From Gossypium raimondii (Eukaryota; Streptophyta; Magnoliopsida; Malvales; Malvaceae): a stretch of DNA of 64,000 nt. A model generated the notes under the pieces. The model saw nothing but the letters and a program-made list of their open reading frames with translations. It was not told where the DNA came from and did no database searches. The position numbers were made by a program, and so were the translations under genes. This document shows positions 37,019-50,074 of the stretch, in pieces. Positions within the stretch are counted from its first letter, which is position 1, and every line of letters begins with the position of its first letter. Where the stretch lies: positions 8,990,001 through 9,054,000 of the forward strand of contig NC_068569.1 in NCBI RefSeq assembly GCF_025698545.1, in the 5' to 3' direction.

Positions 37019-40000
37019 ATGTTTGACTCTTCGCTTGTTCAATCTGCTTTAAGCCAGTAAGGATTGCATTTGTTTATTTTCTTTGTTTGATAATTTTCTT
37101 ATGCTCTTAATAGCTTACGATTAGTTTTTATTTTATTTTATTTCTCATGGTTTTTTTCTTTATTTTCCTTTCCTTTGAATGGGCTTTTTCTGCAGAAATG
37201 AAGGTCAGCTAGATATTGTTAGTGAACTTCAAGACAATAACTCATCGATAGAGGTAAGTGATGGTGTTCTTGCCCTTATAATGATTGTTGTTTAACACTG
37301 AATGAAATATCCATGGAACTATGTCATTGTCAGTCAAAACAATTTGCTATTCTTCTTCCCTCCTTTTTCTATCTGAATGTTGTTGGAGTCCATCTTTATG
37401 TAATTTTCTGCGATTTTAGCACACTGGTCATTAGAGTTTCTTTTTTGATGACATATCGAATATCTACAACCTTACCCATAGTTTTGAGTATATTCTACCC
37501 ATTGCAGAAGAGAGAAACAAGCAGTTCTTTCATGTTGTTTGTTGGCTGACTTCAAGTCCTAAGAATTTTCCTTTGTTCTTTTTCTAGGGGCTATAATAAG
37601 ATTTTTACTGCAGTACTGGTTATTTCTAAAATTTCTCTCATTTTAGATTTGATATTCACAATGACTTTGGTGATTTATTCAGGAAACAAGTTATAATGAA
37701 GAGACTGGAAGTGTTGAATCATGTTCTAAAAGCAGCGATTTTTATCCTTACAGGTTTCAACTTGAGCAGGATGTAAGCATTACTTAACTGTGATAACCTT
37801 TTATTTATTGCATTACCCTAGTTACTTAAGATGGCATTAAGTAGTTGTCCTGCAGCATTGAAGATTGTATATCTTTGGTGAAATTTGTTACTTCTAATAG
37901 GCAATGAATTAATCTAACTTTAGTATCGGGAATGAACTTGCAGAGCCCCTGAGGTTTATTGATGGTTTTCTTTTATGGCCTTTCTAAGAGGAGTCTTATA
38001 TTTTCAGTTTGGTTATAATATGCTGAATGCTTGAGAAAATCTACTTATTTTAGTCCATATGATTCGATTCTAGCAACTATATCTTTTCGAAAATTTTGAC
38101 AGGTACATAGATTGCAACAAAAGCTGCAAGAAGAGATAGACCTGCATTCTGTTTTGGAAAGTGCTATAGAGAAAAATGCTTCAGAATTGTCGAGTCCTTC
38201 ATGCCTTCCGCACCATGTATGTCATTTATATTTAATCTTTGCTTGCTGTTGGTAATTTCACCTTATGGTCTTGTCTAGATGTAGCTGCTGCCGGTTTTCA
38301 TATTTCATGGTGATTGTTTGTGAGCCAAATTTTTGTGGAAGTTCAAAGCAATATGTTATACGAAGGTTGGAAAATGGCACAAGTGTTGTTTTATACGATA
38401 AATGACAAGCTTTTATACTCTACTTTCTAACTGAAAGTGTAGATTTTAAAACCTCTTATTCTTATTAGTTAAGGTTAACTTACTCCTTTATGCCACAACT
38501 TTTGGACGACAATTAGGATTTTTTTGTCCCAACAAAGCTGATGTTTGTATCCTTATCTGCACATGTATCATACAGCATTTGTCTGGATGATTCATCAATG
38601 TTGATGTTATTGTTTAAGCCAATATCCCATTCCACGCATCACAAGATGAGTCCTCATATTGTAAAATTTTGGGCGTACTGAAAATGTTACTATGCTTTGA
38701 ACATATCCATAATAAGCAGCCATCTGGTGTTTATATTAACCGCTTCTCTCTGGTTCTTTGTGATTTCTACTTATTAAATTCACCGAAGTGTTCATGAAAT
38801 CCTTTTTTCTGTACATTCAAATTAGGCATTACCATTAAATTGTGAACTGGTTTCTTTAATAAAGTTTGTTATAATGTTTCCATTGTTCCTATTCTCTTAT
38901 AGGCTCAGGAGCTTCTATCCCATATTGCTGTATTGGAAGGTACCATCTCAAAACTCGAACAGGAGATGATCTCTTTGCATTTTCAACTTAGTCAAGAGAG
39001 AAATGAACGGAGGCTTGCTGAATATCGATTGAGGCATTCAGTTTCTCCATCAGTATGTATCTCTCTTCATTATCAAATTGCTGCTAATTAATGTCATTCT
39101 ATAAAAACATAAATCCTTCCTAGTTACAATTGCAATTCCTTTCTATTTCTTTAAATTTCTTTTTTTGTAAGGTAAGCTTGCTCTGAAAAATTGTTGAAGC
39201 CAATGATTTAAAGGTTATAGTTCTTTGTAGCCTGTAGCTTTGTTGTGATGATTTTGATCTTATATACTTGTTGTAGTTAACTGACAGGAGTAAGTCATAC
39301 GAAAACAAATTCATGTGGTTTATAAACCTTGATTTGTGCTCCAAATGATAAACATATATTTTCTGTTAAGAATCGTCTATTGTTGTGAAGACGAGCTGAA
39401 TGTGAATAACACATTTAATTGTTCTTTGCCTACAGTTCCTATTCTGTAATGGTCAATACTATATTTAACTATAAAATATAAGAATAGATGATATGAAGGT
39501 GATATTACGGAAATATTGCATATATTTTTATACATACCTTGGCGGTGAATATGAAAATTTCTTTTGTTATCCAGATGTCACCATCATCAAGGTGTTTGCA
39601 GCACTCAGATTCTGTATTGCATCATTCCTCAGATGATAACTCATGTCAAGAGCGTACTGACCACCCCTCAGAATCTACTGGTGATTCATCGTCTTTGGAT
39701 TTGGTAAGAGAGGTAAATGTCTAGCTTCCTTTGTGCCTCTTTAGAATAGGGCTTTCAGCTTTATAACTATTTTGACAGCTATAGTGCATCATACTTGATA
39801 AAACATTGGTCCCATTTTTAAAGCTGATTAGCTGAAATTCTTTTACTGAAAGCTTAATAAGTATTTTGTCTATCTACTTCTATAACCAGTTTCTGAGTTC
39901 AGAATTGAAGAGAACATGGAAAACTACCTTTTACATGATGTTCACTGAAAGCATGCAATTTCTTGTTAGTATTTCATGTTTTCATGTTTTCATGATTCTC

Positions 40001-42555
40001 AGAAGAATGCAATGGGCATGATTTTGCATCATGACGGGAAGAAAATATCTGCAAAGACAGATGGCAAATCTCTTCAACCTTTAAGGTTTGAGGAGATTTC
40101 ACGAGGGATAACGCCTAAAGGCCTTTGGGATCACCCTAACCGGCTATCAGAAGAGATGGTGAGATGCATGAGAAATATATTTATATCTCTTGCAGATTCA
40201 GCTGTACCTTCCAAATCATCTGCGTCTAAAAGCCACAGCTCAACTCTATCACCTCGGGGACATCTATCAAATTCATCGTGGTGGACATCATCAGAACGTT
40301 CGACGATTCCTTCTTGGGTGCAGAGCCCTCAAGTTGATATCCAAAGCAACTCTGAAGTTTTGGCTTCAGAGAATTCCTTTGATCCGTACAGAGTACGTGG
40401 AAAATTAAGCTGGGCTGAAATCGGAAATTATGGATTATCAACTGAAGTATCTTGGATGTCAGTTGGGAAGCAGCAGTTGGAATATGCATCTGGGGCCTTA
40501 AGGAAGTTCAGGTATTAAAGCTTGTCAAACCTTTTTGATTAAATGCTTCTAACTCGGCAAATGATTATCAAATCAGGATTTTGGAACCGTAGAGATTTAC
40601 TTTCATGGGGCCAGATTCACCAGAATAGAGTAATAGCCTAATAGATTTGTAAGTATAGTGATTAGAGCATGAGTAGAATGTCTACATGTTTTGTTTTTAT
40701 ATGGATCATACTCTTTCCTTTTTCCAAAAATGAAAAAATAAAATAAATGAAAAACTTGTAAGTTAACAACCTTTAAGATACTAAGTTCTTTTTGGATGGT
40801 ATAACTATTGTATGGGACTATATATGATTCATTACTGTTTTTGCTTTCAATTGTTTGGAGAACAGAACACTTGTGGAGCAACTGGCGAAAGTGAATCCTA
40901 TACACTTGAGTTGCAACGAGAAGCTTGCCTTTTGGATCAACTTGTATAACGCCCTAATCATGCATGTCAGTTTCTTTATTTCTTTTGCAAGTTTAAATTT
41001 TACAATTACATCTCAAGAGTAGTGGAGTTTCATGCATACTAGTTCATCTTGACAATATTGTTCTGTGTGTGGTATCCACATTGTAACAGGCTTACTTAGC
41101 TTATGGGGTTCCAAGAAGTGACTTGAAGCTCTTCTCCTTGATGCAAAAGGTATAAATTGTTGAATGAGCAACCTGAATCTATATCGGGTTTATTTTCCTT
41201 GTTTTACATGTTTATCTTATTATCTTTTAGCATCTCTATCTAGTTTGATATGAGACTTGCCATTTCCCCCTTCAGAAAGGGGGAAAGTGTCGTGGTAACT
41301 TTTAGTCAATGATTTTGAATTAGTGTTTAACGGACACGTGGGTGCCATTAGTTATGCTGTAGAGTACAAAGACTTAATCACAGTCCAGATTAATTTTTTA
41401 TAGTTGGCTGTTTAGTGGGGCTCTTTGTGTTAAATTATTTCCAGTACCATGTTTTTTCTCTAGTATTTATGAGTATACAGATTGCAGCTGTCTTAATCAC
41501 GGTTAAAGAAAGGGTTTATCTCCTAAAAGAAGCAATACTAACGAAAGGGAAGAATTAAGATTAAGCCCTTCGTATATGCCGGCCCTCCGATGTTCAAATC
41601 TTGTACTTTGGAGAACTTCCTGGTTCAACAGGCATTGAATAATTTAGTAGTCTCTTCATTCTAGATCTCATTTCATCTACAGTTTATGAGTTTCTATGTT
41701 ATATATTTATATCTAATTTATATATAAGGGGATGACTTCACATTGAGAAATGCAAGATGATTATTGATTTAGTCAAGTTTTAGATTTTTGCAGTTATTTC
41801 TGATGAAATGTTTTTACTCTTCCAGGCAGCATATACAGTTGGAGGCTACTCCTTCAGCGCAGCTGCAATCGAATATGTAATTTTGAAGATGAAACCACCA
41901 TTGCATAGACCACAAATTGTATGGATTTTCTGTGACATGTTTCTTGCTTCTCGTACTTCACTAACTAAAACTGATGATAACCAACAAATGTTAAAACTTC
42001 CTGTTAGGCTTTGCTTCTTGCCCTTCACAAACTGAAGGTGTCAGATGAGCAACGCAAGTCTGCAATCGATACATACGAACCACTCGTAACTTTTGCACTC
42101 AGTTCTGGGATGTACTCATCACCTGCGGTAATCTCCATCGTTTGTTTCCTCTTTATTCACAAGCACACATACACAGTCAATTTGGTTATTTTGAGTTGCA
42201 GAATGTATGACAAATGAGGTGCAAATGGCAGGTGAGAATTTACACTGCTAAGAATGTTAGGGAAGAGCTGGAAGAAGCACAACGCGATTTTATACGAGCT
42301 TCGGTTGGGGTTAGCAGCAAAGGGAAGCTATTAGTTCCGAAGTTACTGCACTGCTTCACTAAGGGCTTTGTGGATGATTCCAATTTGGCAGTATGGATAT
42401 CTCATTACCTGCCACCAAATCAAGCTGCCTTTGTGGAGCAATGCATATCACAAAGGAGGCAAAGCCTTCTTGGATCTCGAAACTGCGGCATTCTTCCCTT
42501 CGATTCACGCTTCCGTTACTTATTCTTGCCAGATAAAAACATTTCAATCCAATGA
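37019..42555 (+). CDS. MIP1 leucine-zipper and DUF547 domain protein
   Basis: Coding exons: 37019-37056, 37196-37253, 37683-37772, 38103-38216, 38903-39052, 39575-39712, 40003-40511, 40866-40965, 41090-41149, 41826-41918, 42008-42127, 42232-42555, with GT/AG junctions. They sum to 597 residues; the leader adds at least one more exon. Residues ~55-145 are a coiled coil (HRLQQKLQEEIDLHSVLESA, then LLSHIAVLEGTISKLEQEM), the Lzipper-MIP1 domain. A Ser-rich linker follows. Residues ~365-500 are DUF547 (NEKLAFWINLYNALIMH, YLAYGVPRSDLKL, YSFSAAAIEYVIL). The C-terminal region includes LLHCFTKGFVDDSNLAVWIS. The family is plant-wide. The name comes from a ternary complex factor MIP1 motif, and biochemical function is poorly known. 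Codons upstream of 37019 are open back to a stop but lack an ATG, so an extra 5' exon could extend the protein. Confidence 0.9.
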
Positions 42556-42715
42556 TAATATGTCGATAATAGGTTTTACATCTCCTTGCTTGTTGAGTTG
42601 AATCACACAGAGAGTAAGGTACAAAAATTAGTGAATGGTAACATATAATTCCTTGAGAAAGACCAGGGTGATTAGCAGTTTTGGTGTGTCCCCATGCATC
42701 AAGAGTGACAATACT

Positions 42716-43116
42716 TGTTTTGTGTGGTGTACATTTTCTTCATGCATGGCTAATGCACCTGCTTTAGCTGTAGTATTTTCTGTATCCAACAAGGTTAGAA
42801 TAAATACTTCTCGGCCTATAATCAAATCGTCTCGTTTATACTCTAATTCTATAACTTCTCTATGTTGAATCATGGGCCCATCTTTTATTTAGCTTATCTG
42901 TTCCCAATCCAGTTTTGGATATTTGCTGTAGTATTCCTATCTCTTATGCAATTCTTATTTTATGGCTAAAGTCATTAAACCAGCAAAAAGTTTATATCCA
43001 TGGAAACACAAAAGAATTATTTATAAATTTAGTATTATTATTATATATTACCAATAACCCCAAAGGGCAGGCGATTAAGGAGTGCTCACAACCCAGTAAA
43101 GTCATTAAACTTGCAT
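42716..43116 (+). repeat. Direct duplication, copy 1 (3' flank of the DUF547 gene)
   Basis: About 400 bp starting ~160 bp after the DUF547 stop is repeated in the same orientation at 46847-47243 with roughly 90% or better identity by eye. Both copies begin in TTTTGTGTGGTGTACATTTT and end at CATTAAACTTGCAT. The long open frames at 42915-43349 and 47046-47345 are parallel translations of the two copies and are not genes. Confidence 0.85.
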
Positions 43117-44585
43117 TAAACTCACCCAACCATTTCTTATCTTCATGTCCTAGCTTGAATGGCGACCCATCGAGTAATTGGATAATAAATCATCGTCATA
43201 GCAACCTCTCAAAACATAATCATTATTACAATTTGCAAGGACAGAGTGGTGAGTCAGACTTGTTTAGGATAGCACGCATCATTTGCTTGCTCTACTTTAT
43301 TAAAACCCGACTTTTCTTATTTTGTAAGGATTTTTGCTCAATTTTCTAAAAACTAGATTGGTGTTGAATCTATTAAATTATCGATTTGTTAGTCCGATCA
43401 ATTTAATTAATTTGATTAAAATTTTAAAAAGTAAAAAAATTCAGTTCTATCGATCCGTATTGATTTTCAAATCAATTAATTTAATTTAATTTTTCTAAAC
43501 TAATACTTCAATCAATTTCTTATCCAACCGGTCATTATGATCCGACTCGAGTTATACATTAATTATTTATTCGTTATATATATATATATATATATGATAT
43601 TATTTTTCAACTTCTGTTTATCCTATTTTATTTTATGCTATCTTTAAAGGAAAACAAAGAGCAAAAGTCCTTACCAAATTAGGAAACAAGGATGGAGCAA
43701 AAGTTTTACAATGATAGGTGATTATAGTGCTTTTTTTTCCATTATCTTATGATGATAAATATTCAATTTTAATCCTTTATTATGATTTTGAAGATTTAAT
43801 CATTATATTTTAATTAGACATGATTATTTATTTTTATAATAACATTAATCAATTTAAATAATTATTATCTTTAAAATATTGAGGTGGAATTTTTCTTCAA
43901 ATTTAACTTTGTTATTTTTCTTTTAAAGTTCAGGCAGCAAGCTCGAAGCAACGATTCAACGATCAGTACAATAGATTAGTCAGTACCCATTGACGAGTAG
44001 AAAAATATACCTTAGATCCAAATTGATTAGAATGGGATTGAAAAAGAAAGTTGTTAGGATTTTGGTTGCAAATTATAACATTCAAAGCTGTTTCATAAAA
44101 AAAAAACTGAACTATAGAAGAGGATAAGGAGGAGAGCTTTCGACTGGTATAAGTGGTGTGAATAAAGAAGGCAATATAACAACAATTTTAACAACTTAAC
44201 GACTTAAATGAAAATTTTGAATAACTCAATAACTATTTTATAACTTTTTAAAGTTTAATGACCAAAACATAAATATACTAATAAATTAGTAACCTTGAAT
44301 GTAATTTACATTTTTATATATATAAAAGTTAATTAAATTTCAATAATGTAATTTAAAAAGTGCAAAGACACATATTTGGGTTTTGATTGAAATTAACCAC
44401 CGGTAAATAGGTACTTTATTTTGCATTTTACAAATTTACATCAAAGTTAAAGAACTCTTTTAAGTAGTAATATCATACAGCACAAACTTCCAAACCAGCT
44501 AGCTTTAGTACTCACACGCCACTTTCAAACTTAAGATTTCTGATACCAATTGTTATTTTTGGACATTGAAAGCAGGTTAAAAAAT
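43117..44585. other. Intergenic DNA between convergent genes
   Basis: AT-rich, with a (TA)n run at 43575-43595 and an ATCAATTTAATT-rich stretch at 43370-43520. The last part carries the 3' flank of the BAHD gene. No gene is seen. Confidence 0.5.
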
Positions 44586-46558
44586 TTAATCAAGTTCAAG
44601 GTAATCTGAAGTAAGGGGCCTCAACACATCGCTAGCTTCCGCCTCGATCAGCTCCAACTGCCTTTTTAAGAGGTGCATGTACACCACCCAATCACCTTCT
44701 CTACCAGGACTCGCCATCGGCATGACATATCCGGAATCCCCTCCCCAAGGAAAATGGTATGACCCGAATACAGGTCTACCCCATCCGAAATCCACTTTCG
44801 AAACCGGGAAACGCTGCCCCGATGACACTACAAAAGCCGGTCCCTCCTCGCCGCCCTTGCTATATATCTTAGATAGTGCTGGCTCAGGACGATGAGCTTC
44901 AACCCAGTCAATCAGGCCCAGGAAGTGTTCCCTTGTCACTGCTTGCTCCAGGAAGTCATGTACCTGATTAGCCACCCACCACAACGGTTTCTCTATCAGT
45001 TCACTTACTCTCTGCCCTGCAAACGGAATGGAAAGAACATTTCCGAAATAGCAACTCATTGAACTCGCTTTCTCTTCATCTCCTTCACCTAATCTGACCC
45101 TTCCATCCACCACAATCCCCATCTTGGTACAATTGAAACCGTCCTTGGCAGCAAGGACTGCTATCAGTTTCCATAGGAAGGCACTGAAAGACTCAAGCTT
45201 GGTCCTTTTGTATCCATTAGTGCAGGCTAGTGATTGAAATTCGTTGAGTTGCTCCGAAGTGATGTAATATATGCGACTAATGAGATGATCAGTGGATTGA
45301 CGTTGCTGTTTAGGGGGTGGTAATGAGGAGATGGGCACATACATGTGATCCAAGGAGGGGGCGATGCACCCTGGACGCCTGGGGTTCATCAGAGACCTTT
45401 GAAAAGAGGGCACCAAAGAGATTGACTTGAATCGAGCCATTTCAGCCCATGATACAAGAAACATGTTGGCTGAGTAGGCATCTGCTATTCGATGATCAAA
45501 TGTGCATGCCACCACTATTCCGCCGCATCTAAGTTCTGTTGCCTGTAAGTATTATATACATACAAGTTTAGTTCTCGTTTATTTCCAAAAAGAAAAGTAG
45601 TTTAGTTCTCGCTAAAAATCGCTCAATAGGTAAAAACTAAAATTGAAGCTTTAAATTAACTATTAAAGTTACTAATATTTAGCTACCAACTTCAAATATA
45701 GAAAGTAATTAAAGTCAACATGAAGAATATAAAAGGAAAATATTATTTTTTGTTAATTATCATAGTTAATATATTGTTAATGAATAATTCCTTAGCCTTA
45801 TTCTATGATTATTAACAAATCCTGACTCTCAGGACAGTCATCATGTATGCTACCACATGATGATATATATTATTATTTGTTTCATATTGATTAAATTGTG
45901 GCATAGATGATCTAAAACTTAGACATATTGCAGTATTCTAATAGATTTTTAAAAAAAAAAATCATTTAGGGTGGTCTAAGCAGGCCGGAAAGGAAGTTGT
46001 CGGCCCCATCAAATTTGTCGTCGTCTAGTGGAAAACAGATATTAATTCTGTGTCGAAGGAATGAATCTGAGTGTGTTTCTTTGTTTTTATTCAGACGTTA
46101 GGGAAATGGTTGAAGTTAAAGTAGAGAATCCTTTATAGTACCTGAACTGAGAGCACTCCATGTTTCTTCTGAGGTACGAGTTTGCCTTCAATGCTTTCAT
46201 CAGGGTTATGCAAGTCGAGGTCTCGAAGCTCAACATCAGCATAAGCTTCTACGAAATCCACCCCACGGTTGTTGCAAAGCAGCTCGGGCTCGCCCACATT
46301 GTTAGCCACAACCTCACCCGCAAAGGCGTAGTAGTAGACCAGAGCCTGAGCCATGGCTTCCTTCAGAACACTGGCCATGGAAGTGAAGCTCACGATGCTG
46401 CTTTCTGGTTTCTTGTAACAAAAAGAAACTCCCACGTTGACGGGAGGCAGAAGCAAGTCAAGGTTAGAGAGTGGTAGCCAGTGTTGTTGCAATGGTAACA
46501 CTGCTGCCACAGTTTCATCCTTGCTCACCGTCACCGTGAAATCTGCTTTTGCGCCCAT
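44586..46558 (-). CDS. BAHD acyltransferase (alcohol/phenolic acyl-CoA transferase, coniferyl-alcohol-type clade)
   Basis: Two minus-strand exons, 46558-46142 and 45542-44586, joined by a GT/AG intron, give 457 residues, the usual BAHD length. The catalytic motif is HRIAD (His156 to Asp160), in the active-site channel, and the structural DFGWG motif is at 390-394. The N terminus ([20 protein letters not shown]) and the exon-2 start ([21 protein letters not shown]) resemble the clade that includes coniferyl alcohol acyltransferases. These enzymes transfer an acyl group from CoA to an alcohol or amine in the cytosol. The residue after the catalytic Asp is Ala rather than the common Gly, which this clade tolerates. 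The exact acceptor cannot be told from sequence. It converges with the DUF547 gene and is bracketed by the 400-bp direct duplication. Confidence 0.93.
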
Positions 46559-46670
46559 GCCTGCCTACCTATTAGCTCTGGGGTTCTATTTTACTTTTTT
46601 GTTCTGTTTCTTGGTGGGATATATCGTATCAGAATGGTAATAATGAGTTTGCATGAGCATCGTAACTTCA

Positions 46671-46679
46671 ATTTATAGG
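46671..46679 (-). promoter_or_regulatory. Possible TATA box of the BAHD gene
   Basis: CCTATAAAT on the minus strand, about 115 bp upstream of the ATG, would place transcription start near 46645 and give a short leader. It is the only good TATA-like site in this interval. Confidence 0.45.
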
Positions 46680-46846
46680 CAAAGAAAGTATTTAAGAGTG
46701 TTTCATCTAATCCTATTACTAAACAATTAATAAACTAAAAGATTTAGGATTTAGAGTTTAAGATATAAATTACACTTACGTACTCTAAATTGTTATCCAC
46801 TTATTTTGTGTGATGTACATTTTCTGTTGTACTTATTTTGTCCACT

Positions 46847-47243
46847 TATTTTGTGTGGTGTACATTTTCTTCATGCATGGCTCATACACCTGCTTTAGCT
46901 GTTGTATTTTCATTATCCAACAAGGTTAGAAAAAATACTTCTCGGCCTATAATCAATTTGTCTCGTTTATACTCTAATTCTATAACTTCTCTATGTTGAA
47001 TCATGGGCCTATCTTTGATTTAGCTTATCTGTTCCTAATCCAGTTTTGGATATTTGCTGTAGTATTCCCAGCTCTTATGCAATTCTTATTTTATGGCTAA
47101 AGTCATTAAACCAGCAAAAAGTTTATATCCATGGAAACACAAATGAATTATTCATAAATTTATTATTATATATTACCAATAACCCCAAAAAGCAGGCGAT
47201 GAAGGCATGGTCACAACCCAGAGTAAGGTCATTAAACTTGCAT
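46847..47243 (+). repeat. Direct duplication, copy 2 (upstream of the BAHD gene)
   Basis: Copy of 42716-43116 in the same orientation. Just before it, 46797-46840 contains a short extra repeat of the leading TATTTTGTGTGxTGTACATTTTCT segment, a local tandem duplication at the edge. Confidence 0.85.
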
Positions 47244-48040
47244 GGCTTCTATCTATGTTCATCTCTGACTTTATTATTCTATTCAATTACAACTGAAAAA
47301 ATAAAATGCATCCGGAAAGCGAAATTGAGGAATGCTCACACATGAACAGCTTTGGTGAAGTGGTAATGAGTGTGCAAACTAAATGGGCCTTTCTTGGGAA
47401 AACGGTGTGGAAATTTTATTTTCATATTTAAAAACTCAAGTTGTTTTAAAAAGCATTGAAAGCTGAAAGCATGTCAGATAGTTGTGATAATGATACTATA
47501 AAGCAATCCATTCATCCGACTAGTCAACTTTATATGGCTACCAGCTGTCGTGTAATTTGGTGTCCCTCTCCAAACTTTTTATTTGCACGTGGAATGCATG
47601 TTTCATATATTTTCTTAAGATTCTTTTATTTAATATATAAAATAAAAAAACTTTTAGCAATACTGTTACTTTATATTATTTTTAACAAGAAAATTAAATG
47701 AAAGGAAAAAAAACTATTAAGGTCAAATTTTTAGGATGATAATATTTAATGTAAAATTTGTTATAAAGTAGCGCACACTGGATTATTAACTTAATTTGAT
47801 TTGTGAAACAGGTTGAGGAAATTGAGGGTTTGGAGAGAGATATAATGAAAAGAAGAATTATTTTGTTAACTTTAAATTTGGTTTCAAACTAACTATCCCA
47901 CAAACATTCTGAATAATGTGGGAATCCAATTTTCAAACAACTAGTAATATCAAATCAACATTAATTTGAATCTCAAAACTGCTTCCAATAATATTCTATA
48001 TATTAGATTTCTATTTTAAAAATGAGTTTTGATACAGAAT
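47244..48040. other. Intergenic DNA
   Basis: No gene is supported. A short open frame at 47456-47701 is in AT-rich sequence without domains. Confidence 0.5.
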
Positions 48041-48041
48041 A

Positions 48042-49028
48042 TAGGCCCGAATTTTAGGAACTTTGTTGTTTTTTTATTACTATTTTACCACTCTTTTTCA
48101 TTGTTTTGCTATCATTTCGTAATTATATTGCTATTGTTTTGTTATTATGGTTTGGACATTGTATATCTCTTATTTTATTATTAATTTTGTTACTATATTG
48201 AAGGAATTGATTTTCCGGAAAATCATTTCTAACTTTTCCAGTGTTTGATTGGCGGAAAACGTTTTCCATTTGGAAAATGAACTCCAAAACAAGGGAAAAT
48301 GGGTTACATTTTAGGGAAAATGTCTTACCCTTTCAATTTCCGTAAGACATTTTCCGTGCTCTCCTCTCTATCGCCTCCTTCATTCCTTCCTTCATTTCCG
48401 GTGAAAATTGCTTCGCTTTATCGATTTTCCAAGAACTTGTTTTTTTAATTATTCAATACTTGTTTTTAACACAATTATAAATAATTTATTTGATATTAAA
48501 TTTTTCAATTTATAACGATTAATATTGTAGCTTAATAATTGATTATTATTATAAATAAATCATTGCAATATATGTAAAAATAATTTAAAATATAAAATTT
48601 ATTAATATATATCAATATATGTAAAAAAATTTTCAAAAATATTTCCAAGAAATCAAACAAATTAGAAAATATTTTACATGATTCAATCAAACACCGAGAA
48701 TATTTTCTAGTAAATCATTTTACTGAAAAGTAAAACATTTTCCCGAAATCATTTTACGGAAAATATTTTACTGGCAATCAAACAGACCCTAATTTAGAGA
48801 TATTTGCCTACTAAGTTGCACTTATATTACTGTTATTTAAGTATATTTTTTTAATTTTTTTCATTTGTTTTGAAACATTTATTTTAATGTTGTTGTGTAT
48901 TTGATATATTATATTTTTAAATTTTATTTTTATATAAAAATTTTAATATAAGCGAGTCAAGTCTTAACCTAGAATTTTTACTTGACCCGACCCGAAATCA
49001 ACCTAATCCAATCCATGAACAACTCTAC
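48042..49028. mobile_element. Old hAT-MITE relative split by a nested element
   Basis: 48042-48197 and 48797-49028 together match the middle and right part of the element at 62783-63463: TTTTATTACTATTTTACCA, GTTGCACTTATATTACTGTT, then a GC-richer end with GACCCGACCCGAAATCAACC. They are interrupted by about 600 bp (48198-48796) that begins GGAATTGATTTTCCGGAAAA and ends GGCAATCAAACAGACCC. That insert belongs to the ATTTTCC/GGAAAAT inverted-repeat family also glimpsed at 8.1-9.1 kb. The left end of the outer element appears lost. Confidence 0.55.
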
Positions 49029-49204
49029 TATGTACTATGAGTTGCAACTTGCTTCTGTATAGTCTAGTGTAATAAGAGTAGTGTCCATGGTAGTGTCTAT
49101 TATTAGGGTTTCTTTCATTAATAATATGGAAAAAAAGTATTATAAAAATAGGATGACCACATCACCTATAAAAATAATGTTTTAATAAAAAATTAAAATT
49201 TTAA

Positions 49205-50072
49205 TTTCGAAAGGAGTAACGCCAAACAAGGAGCGACACCCTTTTTCACATGCACTTTTACTCTTTATATATATATATATATATAAAACAAATCTTATAT
49301 TTTTATAGTTTTTATAATTTTATTTTATAAAAAGCTAAGTTGTTTTATTTTTATAATTTTTAATATTTAATATTTAAAATAATGACCAATTTGATAAAAT
49401 TTTAGTAAAATTGACATAAAAATATTAGGTAAACTATCTAAATATTCACTCAATTTTTTAGCAAGTTCTTATTTTAGTCATAAAATTTTAATATTTATAA
49501 AAAATTGGTTGAGTTGTTTTATTTTTTAATAATTATAATTATAAATTTTGAATATTTAGAATAATACCGAGTTGATAATGTGTAAACGTTAAGGGCGAAA
49601 TGTGCTAATTTTTTAAAAATAGAATCAACTTAATAGAATGTGTAAAATATTAGGGATTAAATTTGTTATTATACCAATAAAAGAAAGCTACAATAACATT
49701 TGTTGGATGACCATATATTTTAATGGTGGAGTGACTAAAATTGAAAATTCACCTAAAGGAGTGACGAAATTAACCCAAAAAAAGTTGGTAACCAAAATAA
49801 AAACTTGTTAAAAATTTTGAGTGACTATTTAAATAATTTATCTTAATTTTTATGTCAATTTTATCAAAAATTATCATTTTGGACATTATTCTAAATATTA
49901 AAATATTATAATTATAAAATATTATAAAATTAGGAAAATAAAACAACGTTACCTTTTTTATTAATATAAAAACTATAAAAAATATAAATATGAATTTTGA
50001 TTAAAAAAATACAAAAGAAAAAGAAAAAGTGCATGTGAAAAAGGGTGTCACTCCTTGTCCTCGTTAGGAAAC
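49205..50072. repeat. Large inverted repeat with a second inverted repeat inside
   Basis: The outer arms are about 49205-49445 and 49812-50072. GGAGCGACACCCTTTTTCAC near 49230 pairs with GTGAAAAAGGGTGTCACTCC near 50035, and the pairing continues inward through TTGACATAAAAATATTAGGT against its complement near 49845. Within the centre (49446-49811), GAGTTGTTTTA and GAGTGACTAAAAT tracts form another imperfect inversion. No protein is encoded. It looks like a long-TIR transposon with a nested MITE. A (TA)n run lies at 49266-49286. Confidence 0.6.
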
Positions 50073-50074
50073 AT

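Noticed and set aside
42915-43349. 144-codon open frame with a near twin at 47046-47345
   Set aside because: The similarity comes from the 400-bp DNA duplication. There is no domain, the two frames diverge at their ends, and copy 1 lies in the 3' flank of another gene.
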